From assembly GCA_900540005.1 (NCBI GenBank), contig UQEM01000014.1:1-28067 (forward strand): 28,067 bases of DNA. The letters run 5' to 3'. How positions within the stretch are numbered: position 1 is the first letter of the stretch; every line of letters starts with the position of its first letter. Origin of the DNA: an uncultured Ruminococcus sp. (GTDB lineage Bacteria; Bacillota; Clostridia; Oscillospirales; Ruminococcaceae). This document shows, in pieces, positions 1-5,986 of this stretch. The position numbers were made by a program, and so were the translations under genes. The notes under the pieces were generated by a model. That model was not told the origin of the DNA, did no database searches, and saw only the letters and a program-made list of their open reading frames with translations.

Positions 1-1
1 T

Positions 2-289
2 GAACTGTTGCAGGAAAGCGGAATTTTTGTCTTTGCAACGCAACACCCTTGTTTTGTCACGTTGACTGAAAAATATATGACACCGCACAGTTACTATGAT
101 ATAGCGATTGAAGGGCAACCGAAAGAGCAGATTTATTATCATCGTTCCATACAAGATATTTTTAACCTTTGTTTTAGAGCTGGATTTGTCATTGATGGAT
201 TTTATGAAGAATGTTTTAAAACCAACAAAGAAATTCCTATGGTAATGATAGTAAGGCTTAAGAAGGTAAAACGTGATAGCTTAAAATAA
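2..289 (+). CDS. Class I SAM-dependent methyltransferase, C-terminal fragment (5' end beyond window)
   Basis: The frame is open from the first bases and reads ELLQESGIFVFATQHPCF, the 'GG.fvfs..HPcf' strand-and-loop typical of the last third of class I S-adenosylmethionine-dependent methyltransferases annotated in many Firmicute mobile elements. The C-terminus ends in a basic tail (RLKKVKRDSLK). The SAM-binding glycine motif would lie upstream of the window, so substrate cannot be judged. The gene is AT-rich compared with the next genes. It is probably accessory cargo of the conjugative element. The family call is fairly secure; the role is unknown. Confidence 0.7.
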   Translation, partial: ELLQESGIFVFATQHPCFVTLTEKYMTPHSYYDIAIEGQPKEQIYYHRSIQDIFNLCFRAGFVIDGFYEECFKTNKEIPMVMIVRLKKVKRDSLK

Positions 290-329
290 ATTCAAGTTTG
301 TCGGGTAAATAGCAAACCCAGCCGAGCCA

Positions 330-371
330 GTCAACGGTCAAGATGAACGGCGCATATGCGCAGCCGTTGAC
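330..371. repeat. Inverted repeat with inner 12-bp palindrome between ICE genes
   Basis: Arms GTCAACGG (330-337) and CCGTTGAC (364-371) flank the perfect palindrome GCGCATATGCGC (350-361). It sits in the 171-bp gap between the methyltransferase and the sigma-like gene and has no T-run, so it is not an obvious intrinsic terminator. It may be a protein-binding site or an RNA structure in the leader of the sigma gene. The rest of this gap shows no gene. Confidence 0.5.
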
Positions 372-460
372 AGCCCCGCCCGCCTTTGCTGGTAGGCAAT
401 CAAGGGGCGACAGCAAGAAGTGCCACCGCCCCGCACTATTATTCAGAAAGGGGAATTTCC

Positions 461-883
461 ATGACCGACCAGATAGCCTATCAAGAATATATCCAGCGCA
501 GGTACAACGCCTTTTGCAAGACTGTTATCCGCTGTGCCGCCTTGGACAAGATTTTGAAGCTTAAACGGCAATGGGAACGGCAAGTTTCCCTTGACTATCT
601 GATGAACGAGAAGTTTGTCCAGTTTGCCGCGTCGGAGCCGGACGAGGAATACCCATTTACCGTCTGCGGTCAGACCGTCCTGCTCTGCAACGCCGCCCTT
701 GCCGACGCGATCTCTGTTTTGCCGGAGCAGACGCGGGAAGAAATCCTGCGCTATTACTTTCTGCGCCAGCCGCAGCGCGTGATCGGCGCGTGTATTGGCC
801 GGTCACGCAGCACAGCGGGGCGGCATATCCAGCTTGCCTTGCAGCGGCTACGCGAAGAAATGGGGGTGAGCCGGTATGAGTAG
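461..883 (+). CDS. Sigma-70-like RNA polymerase sigma factor of conjugative element
   Basis: A 140-residue protein resembling the short sigma-like factor of Tn916-family elements (orf7-like). The C-terminal third (LSVLPEQTREEILRYYFL, then a GRSRSTAGRHIQLALQRLREE helix-turn-helix) matches a sigma region-4 domain that would contact a -35 element. I chose ATG 461 because AGAAAGGGG lies just upstream; the frame stays open further upstream but without a ribosome-binding site. Its stop overlaps the start of the next gene (ATGAGTAG), so the two are translationally coupled. In Tn916-like elements such factors influence excision and transfer gene expression; that role is inferred here from the family. 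Confidence 0.75.
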   Translation: MTDQIAYQEYIQRRYNAFCKTVIRCAALDKILKLKRQWERQVSLDYLMNEKFVQFAASEPDEEYPFTVCGQTVLLCNAALADAISVLPEQTREEILRYYFLRQPQRVIGACIGRSRSTAGRHIQLALQRLREEMGVSRYE

Positions 884-1010
884 ACTTCTCCCCTATGAAA
901 CAATCCTCAAAGCCCGTGAGGGCGACCCAGAAGCCGTGAACGCTGTCCTGCTCCACTACGCCGGATATATCCGCTATTTCTCAAAAGTGAACGGGCAGGT
1001 CAACGCCGAG
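876..1010 (+). pseudogene. ICE helix-turn-helix protein, truncated by prophage insertion
   Basis: The first 45 codons (MSRLLPYETILKAREGDPEAV..., ending NGQVNAE) match the N-terminus of the ~70-80-residue helix-turn-helix protein that follows the sigma factor in Tn916/Tn1549-type elements. The family normally continues past NGQVNA with an acidic helix and a basic tail. Here similarity stops exactly at base 1010, and the frame runs into AT-rich phage end sequence up to a stop near 1115, giving a chimeric tail. The gene is therefore disrupted by the transposable phage. The missing 3' part should lie on the far side of the prophage, outside this contig. Confidence 0.75.
1006..1010. other. Candidate 5-bp target site (CCGAG) at the phage junction
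   Basis: The five bases immediately outside the phage TG terminus are CCGAG. They fit the phage Mu target preference CYSRG at every position (known for Mu transposase). Mu-type insertion duplicates 5 bp, but the other copy lies beyond the contig, so the duplication cannot be verified here. Confidence 0.55.
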
Positions 1011-1060
1011 TGTTGCTTGACGCGCAAAATACAAAAAATTGACACTCAAAATACAAAAAA
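1011..1060. repeat. Phage right terminus with two abutting 22-bp transposase-binding-like repeats
   Basis: The end starts TGTTGC. Two directly adjacent 22-bp repeats follow: 1017-1038 and 1039-1060. Both have the form TTGAC-NNN-CAAAATACAAAAAA, with only the three N positions differing (GCG versus ACT). Phage Mu's right end carries adjacent ~22-bp MuA sites R1 and R2, R1 beginning a few bases from a TG/CA terminus, so the architecture is the same although the sequence is not. I infer that these are binding sites for the MuA-like protein encoded at the other end of the window. Confidence 0.8.
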
Positions 1061-1073
1061 ATCTACTTTGTGT

Positions 1074-1113
1074 AAAAAAAGCCTCTTGATTTTAATGTCA
1101 AGAGGCTTTTTTT
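1074..1113 (-). terminator. Bidirectional intrinsic terminator at the phage right end
   Basis: A perfect 9-bp stem, GCCTCTTGA (1081-1089) and TCAAGAGGC (1098-1106), has an 8-nt loop and is flanked by seven A's on one side and seven T's on the other, so it can act on both strands. On the minus strand it ends transcription of the XRE gene, whose stop codon lies inside the stem, and of the whole late region before it reaches the ICE. On the plus strand it would stop ICE transcription entering the phage. Confidence 0.9.
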
Positions 1114-1298
1114 AGTAACTCTGATATATCGCAATTCAGAGCATCACAAATATCATTTAAAAGGTGTATGTTTAAATAGTCAAACGTGTTGTTACACAGC
1201 GCACATATTGTTGACGGTCGTGCGTTTATGCGTTCACACAGTTCTTTTTGTGTGAGGTTAAGCCCTTTTAAAATGGACTTTAACTGGCATTTGATCAT
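1098..1298 (-). CDS. Small XRE-family (Cro/CI-type) helix-turn-helix regulator
   Basis: A 66-residue single-domain protein. Residues 12-55 form an XRE helix-turn-helix: LNLTQKELCERI, turn, RPSTICALCNN, then a third helix and the typical LNDICDALNCDISELL ending. AGGAGG precedes the ATG with good spacing. It is the last gene before the phage end, downstream of the Dam gene, and it has its own 75-bp upstream gap containing a 9-bp palindrome that could be its operator. It may be an autoregulated lysogenic or accessory regulator. In Mu the repressor is at the opposite end, which is not visible here, so whether this is the lysogeny repressor cannot be decided. Confidence 0.8.
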   Translation of the reverse strand: MIKCQLKSILKGLNLTQKELCERINARPSTICALCNNTFDYLNIHLLNDICDALNCDISELLKKAS

Positions 1299-1326
1299 AG
1301 TGACCTCCTATATCCTTTTTACAATT

Positions 1327-1349
1327 AAAATAACGATATACGTTATTTT
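1327..1349. promoter_or_regulatory. Palindromic operator candidate upstream of the XRE gene
   Basis: AAAATAACG (1327-1335) and CGTTATTTT (1341-1349) form a perfect 9-bp inverted repeat around a 5-bp ATATA centre, about 30 bp upstream of the XRE start. The size and symmetry suit a dimeric XRE repressor, suggesting autoregulation. No clear -35/-10 pair stands out nearby. Confidence 0.55.
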
Positions 1350-1373
1350 CGCTCTAAAAAAAATACTTCAACT

Positions 1374-2114
1374 TTAATAGTTCTTTATGATCAATTCCTT
1401 AAACTCTCCGCTGCTGAGGTTGTTCTGACGTGACACGGGCAGTATATTGAATTCTTTATACAGATCCCTAATGTATTCATCATCGTTATACGACAGTATA
1501 AACCGTCCTTTTATGCCGGCTAAGCAGTGCTTCAGGCGCTGATGATCTTCGGGTTTAAATTTTACATCATAGTGCCTTTCTGTTTTGTGATAGGGTGGAT
1601 CACAGTAGAACAGTGCGCCGGGGCGATCATAGACATTTATTAAATTTTCAAAATCCTTGTGTTCTATGACAACCCCTGCACCTGTTTTCAAACGTTCTTC
1701 GATTTCTGTCAGATAGTCAGCCGATATATTTTTCTTGTTGCACCCGTATGTTCTTCCGTCAGCTCCATAGCTGATTTTTATCCGAATATAGAACATTGCT
1801 GCGCGCTGGATATCCGTAAAACCGCGCATATCGATCTGTGCGCGTATATCATCAAATACTTCCCGGGCGTTTATATACCCTGATATTTCGCGCTGAAGTT
1901 CCTGTCTGTGGAATCTGATGCAGCGGAAGAGGTTCACAAGCTGACTGTTCGCGTCGTTGTAAATTTCGAGCGGCGCGTGTTTATCGCGTGCAAACAGCAC
2001 TGAACCACCGCCGCCGAATACTTCGACATATCGGTCGATTTTGTCCGGGAACAATGATATGATTTTGTCTGCGAGCAGTCTTTTACCGCCTATCCATGGA
2101 ATAAATGATTTCAT
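1374..2114 (-). CDS. D12-class N6-adenine DNA methyltransferase (Dam-like)
   Basis: A 246-residue adenine methylase. Motif X (PWIGGKR, residues 6-12), the SAM-binding motif I (EVFGGGGSV, about 31-39) and catalytic motif IV DPPY (172-175) are all present and in D12 order. I start at ATG 2114 because AGGAGGATC lies just upstream; a longer frame has no ribosome-binding site. The gene is placed after the lysis genes near the phage right end, where Mu carries its modification gene mom. It is therefore likely to modify phage DNA against host restriction; GATC is the commonest target for this class but is not proven here. It could also be an orphan regulator of phage or ICE genes. Confidence 0.9.
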   Translation of the reverse strand: MKSFIPWIGGKRLLADKIISLFPDKIDRYVEVFGGGGSVLFARDKHAPLEIYNDANSQLVNLFRCIRFHRQELQREISGYINAREVFDDIRAQIDMRGFTDIQRAAMFYIRIKISYGADGRTYGCNKKNISADYLTEIEERLKTGAGVVIEHKDFENLINVYDRPGALFYCDPPYHKTERHYDVKFKPEDHQRLKHCLAGIKGRFILSYNDDEYIRDLYKEFNILPVSRQNNLSSGEFKELIIKNY

Positions 2115-2142
2115 AATATAGATCCTCCTATTTGTTAAACGT

Positions 2143-2172
2143 AATGCCCTGATGCCGTAGCAAAAGGGCATT
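2143..2172 (-). terminator. Weak hairpin between endolysin and Dam genes
   Basis: AATGCCC (2143-2149) pairs with GGGCATT (2166-2172) across a 16-nt loop. Transcribed on the minus strand it is followed by ACGTTT rather than a strong T-run, so termination would be partial; on the plus strand the following sequence is T-rich. It may reduce read-through from the lysis genes into Dam. Confidence 0.4.
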
Positions 2173-2177
2173 TTAAT

Positions 2178-2221
2178 TTATTTTGTAAGTATGTCCCAGT
2201 TATTTTGTAAGTATGTCCCAG
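2178..2221. repeat. Perfect 22-bp tandem duplication of the endolysin 3' end
   Basis: The 22 bases at 2200-2221, which encode the last six codons and stop of the endolysin (WDILTK and stop), are repeated exactly at 2178-2199. The extra copy lies just after the stop codon, so the protein is unaffected. It looks like a recent slippage or repair duplication. Confidence 0.9.
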
Positions 2222-2970
2222 TCACTGTTTTTCAGAATTCCTACATCGTGACCGTTGGATTCCTGCAGCGCGTGGATCGCGTTCATTGTCAGTGTACCGG
2301 CAATACCATCTGCAGCACCACAGTCGAATCCTAACGCGTTTAAACGCTGCTGTACCCAACGTGTCAGTTGTCCCTGATCACCGGGTTCGATCGTGTATCT
2401 GTAGCACTCTGCGCGCGTTTTTGTACCTGCAATGCCATCCACAGTCAAAGATGCGCCCTTAGCGTTTAAAATCGTCTGGAGTTCAGATATCGGATTTGTT
2501 TTTGTTGTGACTGCGTAATACCTGCAAAAATCATCTGTTACGCTGCCGGAAGTACCTCCGCGTACAGCTTCGTCGCCGTACCACTTTGCGCCTGTACGCA
2601 CGTCAACGTGAATTGCAGTGTATGTACGGTCAATGTTGCCAATACCTCGGAAACCGATGCTTTGTGCTCGGCAGGCGATTTTTTTAGTATTGATTATTTC
2701 ACCATCCTGATCATAGCAAATAATATCCGCGGCGTTGCCTTTTGTATGCTGCCCGTAGCCGTTGCCGCCTACTGCCTTGTCGTGATCCGAGCAGCGATAG
2801 CCGCTTGTAATGATTATCTTAGTGCAATCAAGTCCCCTATAAAGTTTTTCCAGTTTTAAAATCAGATCAGGATTGAGTTCAATATCATGTGATCTGCCGC
2901 ACTTGCAGCGGAATTCCCGCACGTTGAAATGCGCAGAAAGCTGTGTTTCGTCGGTGTACTTGTAGATCAT
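2200..2970 (-). CDS. Endolysin: M15 D-Ala-D-Ala peptidase with peptidoglycan-binding domain
   Basis: A 256-residue lysin. Residues 10-130 are a peptidase M15A domain: the SGYRC motif at 56-60, zinc ligands H75 and D82 (GQHTKGNAADI) and H121 (AIHVD). This domain hydrolyses peptide bonds in the cell-wall stem or cross-bridge. The C-terminal part (about 160-256) contains two halves of a PG_binding_1-like domain, marked by LTVDGIAGTKT and AADGIAGTLTM. There is no signal peptide, so release depends on the holin encoded immediately upstream. The 3' end is duplicated in tandem after the stop. Confidence 0.9.
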   Translation of the reverse strand: MIYKYTDETQLSAHFNVREFRCKCGRSHDIELNPDLILKLEKLYRGLDCTKIIITSGYRCSDHDKAVGGNGYGQHTKGNAADIICYDQDGEIINTKKIACRAQSIGFRGIGNIDRTYTAIHVDVRTGAKWYGDEAVRGGTSGSVTDDFCRYYAVTTKTNPISELQTILNAKGASLTVDGIAGTKTRAECYRYTIEPGDQGQLTRWVQQRLNALGFDCGAADGIAGTLTMNAIHALQESNGHDVGILKNSDWDILTK

Positions 2971-2981
2971 AAAATCACTCC

Positions 2982-3170
2982 TTATTTTTTGCGTACTGTT
3001 TTTGCGTACTGTGTTCCAAAATAGAAACTTATCACAACTGTGAAAACTGTAAGGAACTGTTCCGATGATATCATACCGCGAAGGCTCTGCGCCGCAAAAA
3101 CTGCGGTCAGAACAATCGTGACGATTGATTTCACATCGATAAGTTTCGCGATTCGTTCACTTAATTTCAT
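2982..3170 (-). CDS. Phage holin
   Basis: A 62-residue protein with two hydrophobic segments (about 14-33, VKSIVTIVLTAVFAAQSL, and 36-53, SEQFLTVFTVVISFYFG) separated by a short turn and followed by a basic tail (AKTVRKK). Size, topology and position just upstream of the endolysin fit a class II-type holin that permeabilises the cytoplasmic membrane at lysis. AAAGGA precedes the ATG. Confidence 0.8.
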   Translation of the reverse strand: MKLSERIAKLIDVKSIVTIVLTAVFAAQSLRGMISSEQFLTVFTVVISFYFGTQYAKTVRKK

Positions 3171-3181
3171 ACATTATCCTT

Positions 3182-3775
3182 TCAGTCCTTGATACACCAA
3201 TATCCGTTTGTGATGTATTTTTCGTTGTTAAGCGTAATTATGCCCATGCCGTCATACTGATAAATCGGTATATAATATGCATTTTCAGCCGCAACATTAG
3301 CATCACCAAGACTTGCGGCTGTTACAAAATTAGCTAACGTTGTGCAATTAGCTAAATGGCGAGTGCAATTGTTTCCAAGAAAATTTTCTAAATCTGAGCG
3401 ACACACACGAGGATTTGCTAACGAATCAGATTTGTAAGGTGCCCCGTATATAAGTGTGCCGTCACTATTAAATGACATGAACGCTGAATTGATTTTTGTT
3501 GTTCCGTCATAACTAAGAGCCTGTATGATAATACCATTAGTGCAAGCAAGAATTGTGTAATGTATTTCAGACGAACTGCTGCCTATTTCAAACGAAGAAC
3601 CACCATTGTTATAATATACCTTGAGTCCCCCAATCACCAATATGTTATTGTGTTTAATTTGGCTTACATTTGTGCCTGATGATGATACAGCGGTAGTTAT
3701 TCCTGTGAATCCCAAGTTATCTATAAATGCTTTTGCAGCCGCCGGAGTTGCATTCATAATTGATGTAATTGCCAT
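3182..3775 (-). CDS. Tail tip / receptor-binding-type structural protein
   Basis: A 197-residue protein between the tail hub gene and the holin, where siphophages usually keep fibre or tip proteins. The N-terminus (MAITSIMNATPAAAKAFID) resembles short attachment helices; the rest is rich in Gly, Ser, Thr and Asn with repeated beta-strand patterns (GGLKVYYNNGGSSF, SYDGTTKINSAF) and an aromatic C-terminal end. No family is recognised with certainty. Base composition is more AT-rich than the tail genes upstream, as is common for exchangeable host-range genes. A lysis-accessory protein is an alternative. Confidence 0.5.
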   Translation of the reverse strand: MAITSIMNATPAAAKAFIDNLGFTGITTAVSSSGTNVSQIKHNNILVIGGLKVYYNNGGSSFEIGSSSSEIHYTILACTNGIIIQALSYDGTTKINSAFMSFNSDGTLIYGAPYKSDSLANPRVCRSDLENFLGNNCTRHLANCTTLANFVTAASLGDANVAAENAYYIPIYQYDGMGIITLNNEKYITNGYWCIKD

Positions 3776-3791
3776 TTTATTTTTTCCTTTC

Positions 3792-5627
3792 TTAACCCTC
3801 TATATCCGCCGTGAAACTGGCGTTCCCTATCACGCATTTCTTTGCCGAATCACATATCACCATTGCCTGACCGACTTTATCCTGTGAACCGCTTATATCA
3901 GCCACCTTTGCAACCAGCGTATTCAGCGTTTCGCCCACGTCAGCTTCAACGCCTTTTGCCGTAAGAATGCCTGCGAGAATATCACGCTGCTGGTCAATGG
4001 CTGTCAGCATATTGCGGATAGTCTCAGGTTCGCTCGTGCTGATGAATGTTTCCAGAATGTCCTTTATGTATGCCACACCTGTGCCCCCTTTCACATTTCC
4101 AACAATGTTCTGCCCCCAGACCTGCGCTGAAACGTTACTGATAGTAATTGATTTATCATTGGTCTCCAGCTTCACGCTGAACAGGTGTTCGCCTGCATCC
4201 AGCACTATCGGGATAACTCGTTCAGCCGATTTGTACTCATTCGCCGCAAGCGTGAATGCTTCTGCAAACACAACTGCCGCGCCGTCCATGTATGACGTGA
4301 TATTTACCGTGCAGTCCTCTGCGCCTTGCAGGTTTGCATTGTAGTGCAAAAATGCCCATGTAGGCTCTTTCGCGTTAACTACGCCGTCTGCTATCACGGT
4401 TGCCATATCTATGTCCTGCGGATACTCGTTCAGTTCCGCGACTTCGATGGTCTTGCCTTTTGTGATATTGATTTGCGTGCCCGACGCGCCCGAACTTGTC
4501 GAACCGCCCGAGGAACTTACCGTATTTGAACCTGCGCGCGGTACGCCCGGAGCGGTGAGCTGCTGTGGAGAACGGAACTGCCAGAAGTTTGAGCATATCA
4601 GGAACTTGCAGTCCTCGCTTTCCGTGATACCGCCCTTTACAATCACCATGTCCCCGAGGTCAAGCGCAGGGTCGCCGTAGTACTCGATCGTGCCCGGAAC
4701 CCAACTCATGTCGCTGAAATATGCACAAAGCGGATACAACAGCCAGTCAAAACGTTCCTTGTAGTTCTTGTCATTGTCCCACACATATTTGTTGTCCGTG
4801 ATGTTCAGAACGGCTGTAGACTGTCCCTGACCTGCCTGCGTTGCTACAGGCTCGGAGACAGTGTGTCCGAGTGAACCGGTGTAAGAGAACTGTCTGACGC
4901 GGTAATTGTATTCGCTCAGCTTGATACTCTTGCGCAGATCTACAGGAATAGTCCGCACCGGAGTTTTTGAGAACCTGCGGAATTCTATCTTGCCCTCGCG
5001 ATTTGCAAACGCAAAACCGCCGATAAGTTGCGCAATTGCCCGTACCTCATCACGGCAGTTTGAAAGATAATGCGTTCCGAACCAGTCGTACTTGATGTCA
5101 ATTTTCTTTCCGTCACTGTCAGTCGGCAAGAGCGCGTTTATTTCGTCTATAGTCTGCGCAAACTCAACCTTCGCGACCGTTTCGATTTGTTCCAGAACTG
5201 CCGCCGCGAAAACTACACCAACGTAGTCGTTGTTCAGTTCCGAATCAAGACGGCTGATGTGGTCAACGGCTTTCACCGTTAACCTCGAACCGCTTTCTCG
5301 TTCAGCAGATGTTACGTCAAACACTCCCAGCGGCACTTCATCTGCTGCGCCGTCAACCGAAAACCACATCCGCACTTCACCGCCGATAATTTCATCGCGC
5401 CGCAGATAGGGCACGTTCAGGATCATGCTCAGTTCGCCTGTGTACATCTGACCGATCATGAACACTTCTTCATCTTCAACGCAGCGCAGGTCTATGCTTG
5501 GATTTCCGACCATTGTGCTATCGTCAAGAGTGAGTGTGTCCCCGTTGACGTCCGTAAGAGTTCCGTGTATATGCTGAACTGCGCCGCTTTCGATCGCCGC
5601 TATATATGCGGCTGATACCTGATACAA
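3792..5627 (-). CDS. Siphovirus tail hub / tail-associated protein with fibre-like C-terminus
   Basis: A 611-residue protein. The first ~370 residues look like a tail hub/Gp44-type domain: beta-rich strands (GELSMILNVPYLRRDEIIGGEVRMWF), followed by a section on tail-tip assembly (NCRDEVRAIAQLIGGFAFANREGKIEFRR). Then comes a Ser/Gly linker (SSSGGSTSSGASG, about 380-393) and a beta-sandwich-like C-terminal half ending in a capping section (GTGVAYIKDILETF). It lies directly after the distal tail gene, matching the tape measure - distal tail - tail hub order of Firmicute siphophages. It probably forms the tail tip that opens to the cell surface. I see no peptidase motif. Confidence 0.65.
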   Translation of the reverse strand: MYQVSAAYIAAIESGAVQHIHGTLTDVNGDTLTLDDSTMVGNPSIDLRCVEDEEVFMIGQMYTGELSMILNVPYLRRDEIIGGEVRMWFSVDGAADEVPLGVFDVTSAERESGSRLTVKAVDHISRLDSELNNDYVGVVFAAAVLEQIETVAKVEFAQTIDEINALLPTDSDGKKIDIKYDWFGTHYLSNCRDEVRAIAQLIGGFAFANREGKIEFRRFSKTPVRTIPVDLRKSIKLSEYNYRVRQFSYTGSLGHTVSEPVATQAGQGQSTAVLNITDNKYVWDNDKNYKERFDWLLYPLCAYFSDMSWVPGTIEYYGDPALDLGDMVIVKGGITESEDCKFLICSNFWQFRSPQQLTAPGVPRAGSNTVSSSGGSTSSGASGTQINITKGKTIEVAELNEYPQDIDMATVIADGVVNAKEPTWAFLHYNANLQGAEDCTVNITSYMDGAAVVFAEAFTLAANEYKSAERVIPIVLDAGEHLFSVKLETNDKSITISNVSAQVWGQNIVGNVKGGTGVAYIKDILETFISTSEPETIRNMLTAIDQQRDILAGILTAKGVEADVGETLNTLVAKVADISGSQDKVGQAMVICDSAKKCVIGNASFTADIEG

Positions 5628-5638
5628 TATCTCACCCC

Positions 5639-5986
5639 CTATATTTCGATCAGATTCACAGATAATTCCGCCGTAAAACCATTGTCAACAGTCGTTCGGT
5701 CTGACGGATACATCTGTGCTGTAACATAACTGCCATTATGCAGAAAAACGACAGTCTGTGTAAACGCGCTTACCAGTGAATTGACCTGTGCGATTTCTGC
5801 ACTTTCGCCTTTGAATTTCAACGTCAGTTTATATGTGTTTGTGCGAATAGGGTAACGCAGCGCTTTTCCTGTTTCCGTAGAGCGCCCTGAGCCCTCTGCC
5901 AAAAGGTCGGAACATATTACACTATAGCCGTCTGAAATCGGCTGTACGGCAAGCTGAGTGCCGTTTATGGACTTTATCGCTAACAT
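5639..5986 (-). CDS. Distal tail-type protein (DUF6711-like)
   Basis: A 115-residue protein whose start codon overlaps the tape measure stop by one base. It opens MLAIKSINGTQLAVQP and has alternating beta strands with RTNTYKLTLKFKG and FTAELSVNLIEI, the pattern of the small protein that follows the tape measure in many Clostridia siphophages. It likely bridges the tail tube and the tail hub. The family name is from memory; the positional role is the stronger argument. Confidence 0.55.
   Translation of the reverse strand: MLAIKSINGTQLAVQPISDGYSVICSDLLAEGSGRSTETGKALRYPIRTNTYKLTLKFKGESAEIAQVNSLVSAFTQTVVFLHNGSYVTAQMYPSDRTTVDNGFTAELSVNLIEI

Larger units (their letters stand above)
1..1010 (+). 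mobile_element. Flank: part of a Tn916/Tn1549-type integrative conjugative element
   Basis: The segment holds the end of a methyltransferase, a sigma-70-like small factor and the beginning of a helix-turn-helix protein whose start overlaps the sigma gene stop. From family knowledge, the pair 'sigma factor then short helix-turn-helix protein' is the regulatory pair near the excisionase/integrase end of Tn916-like and Tn1549-like conjugative elements (Tn916 orf7/orf8 region). The sigma region is clearly richer in G and C than both the methyltransferase and the prophage, so the methyltransferase looks like cargo of different origin. No integrase or conjugation gene is in view, so the ICE assignment rests on these two genes and the intergenic hairpin. 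Confidence 0.65.

Noticed and set aside
657..956. Minus-strand open frame opposite the sigma-like gene
   Set aside because: It has an Arg/Ala-rich composition typical of antisense reading of GC-rich coding DNA, with no ribosome-binding site or known family.
1017..1060. Two short repeats considered as a CRISPR or tandem-repeat array
   Set aside because: Two abutting copies without spacers at the phage terminus fit transposase-binding sites; no other repeat-spacer structure exists in the window.
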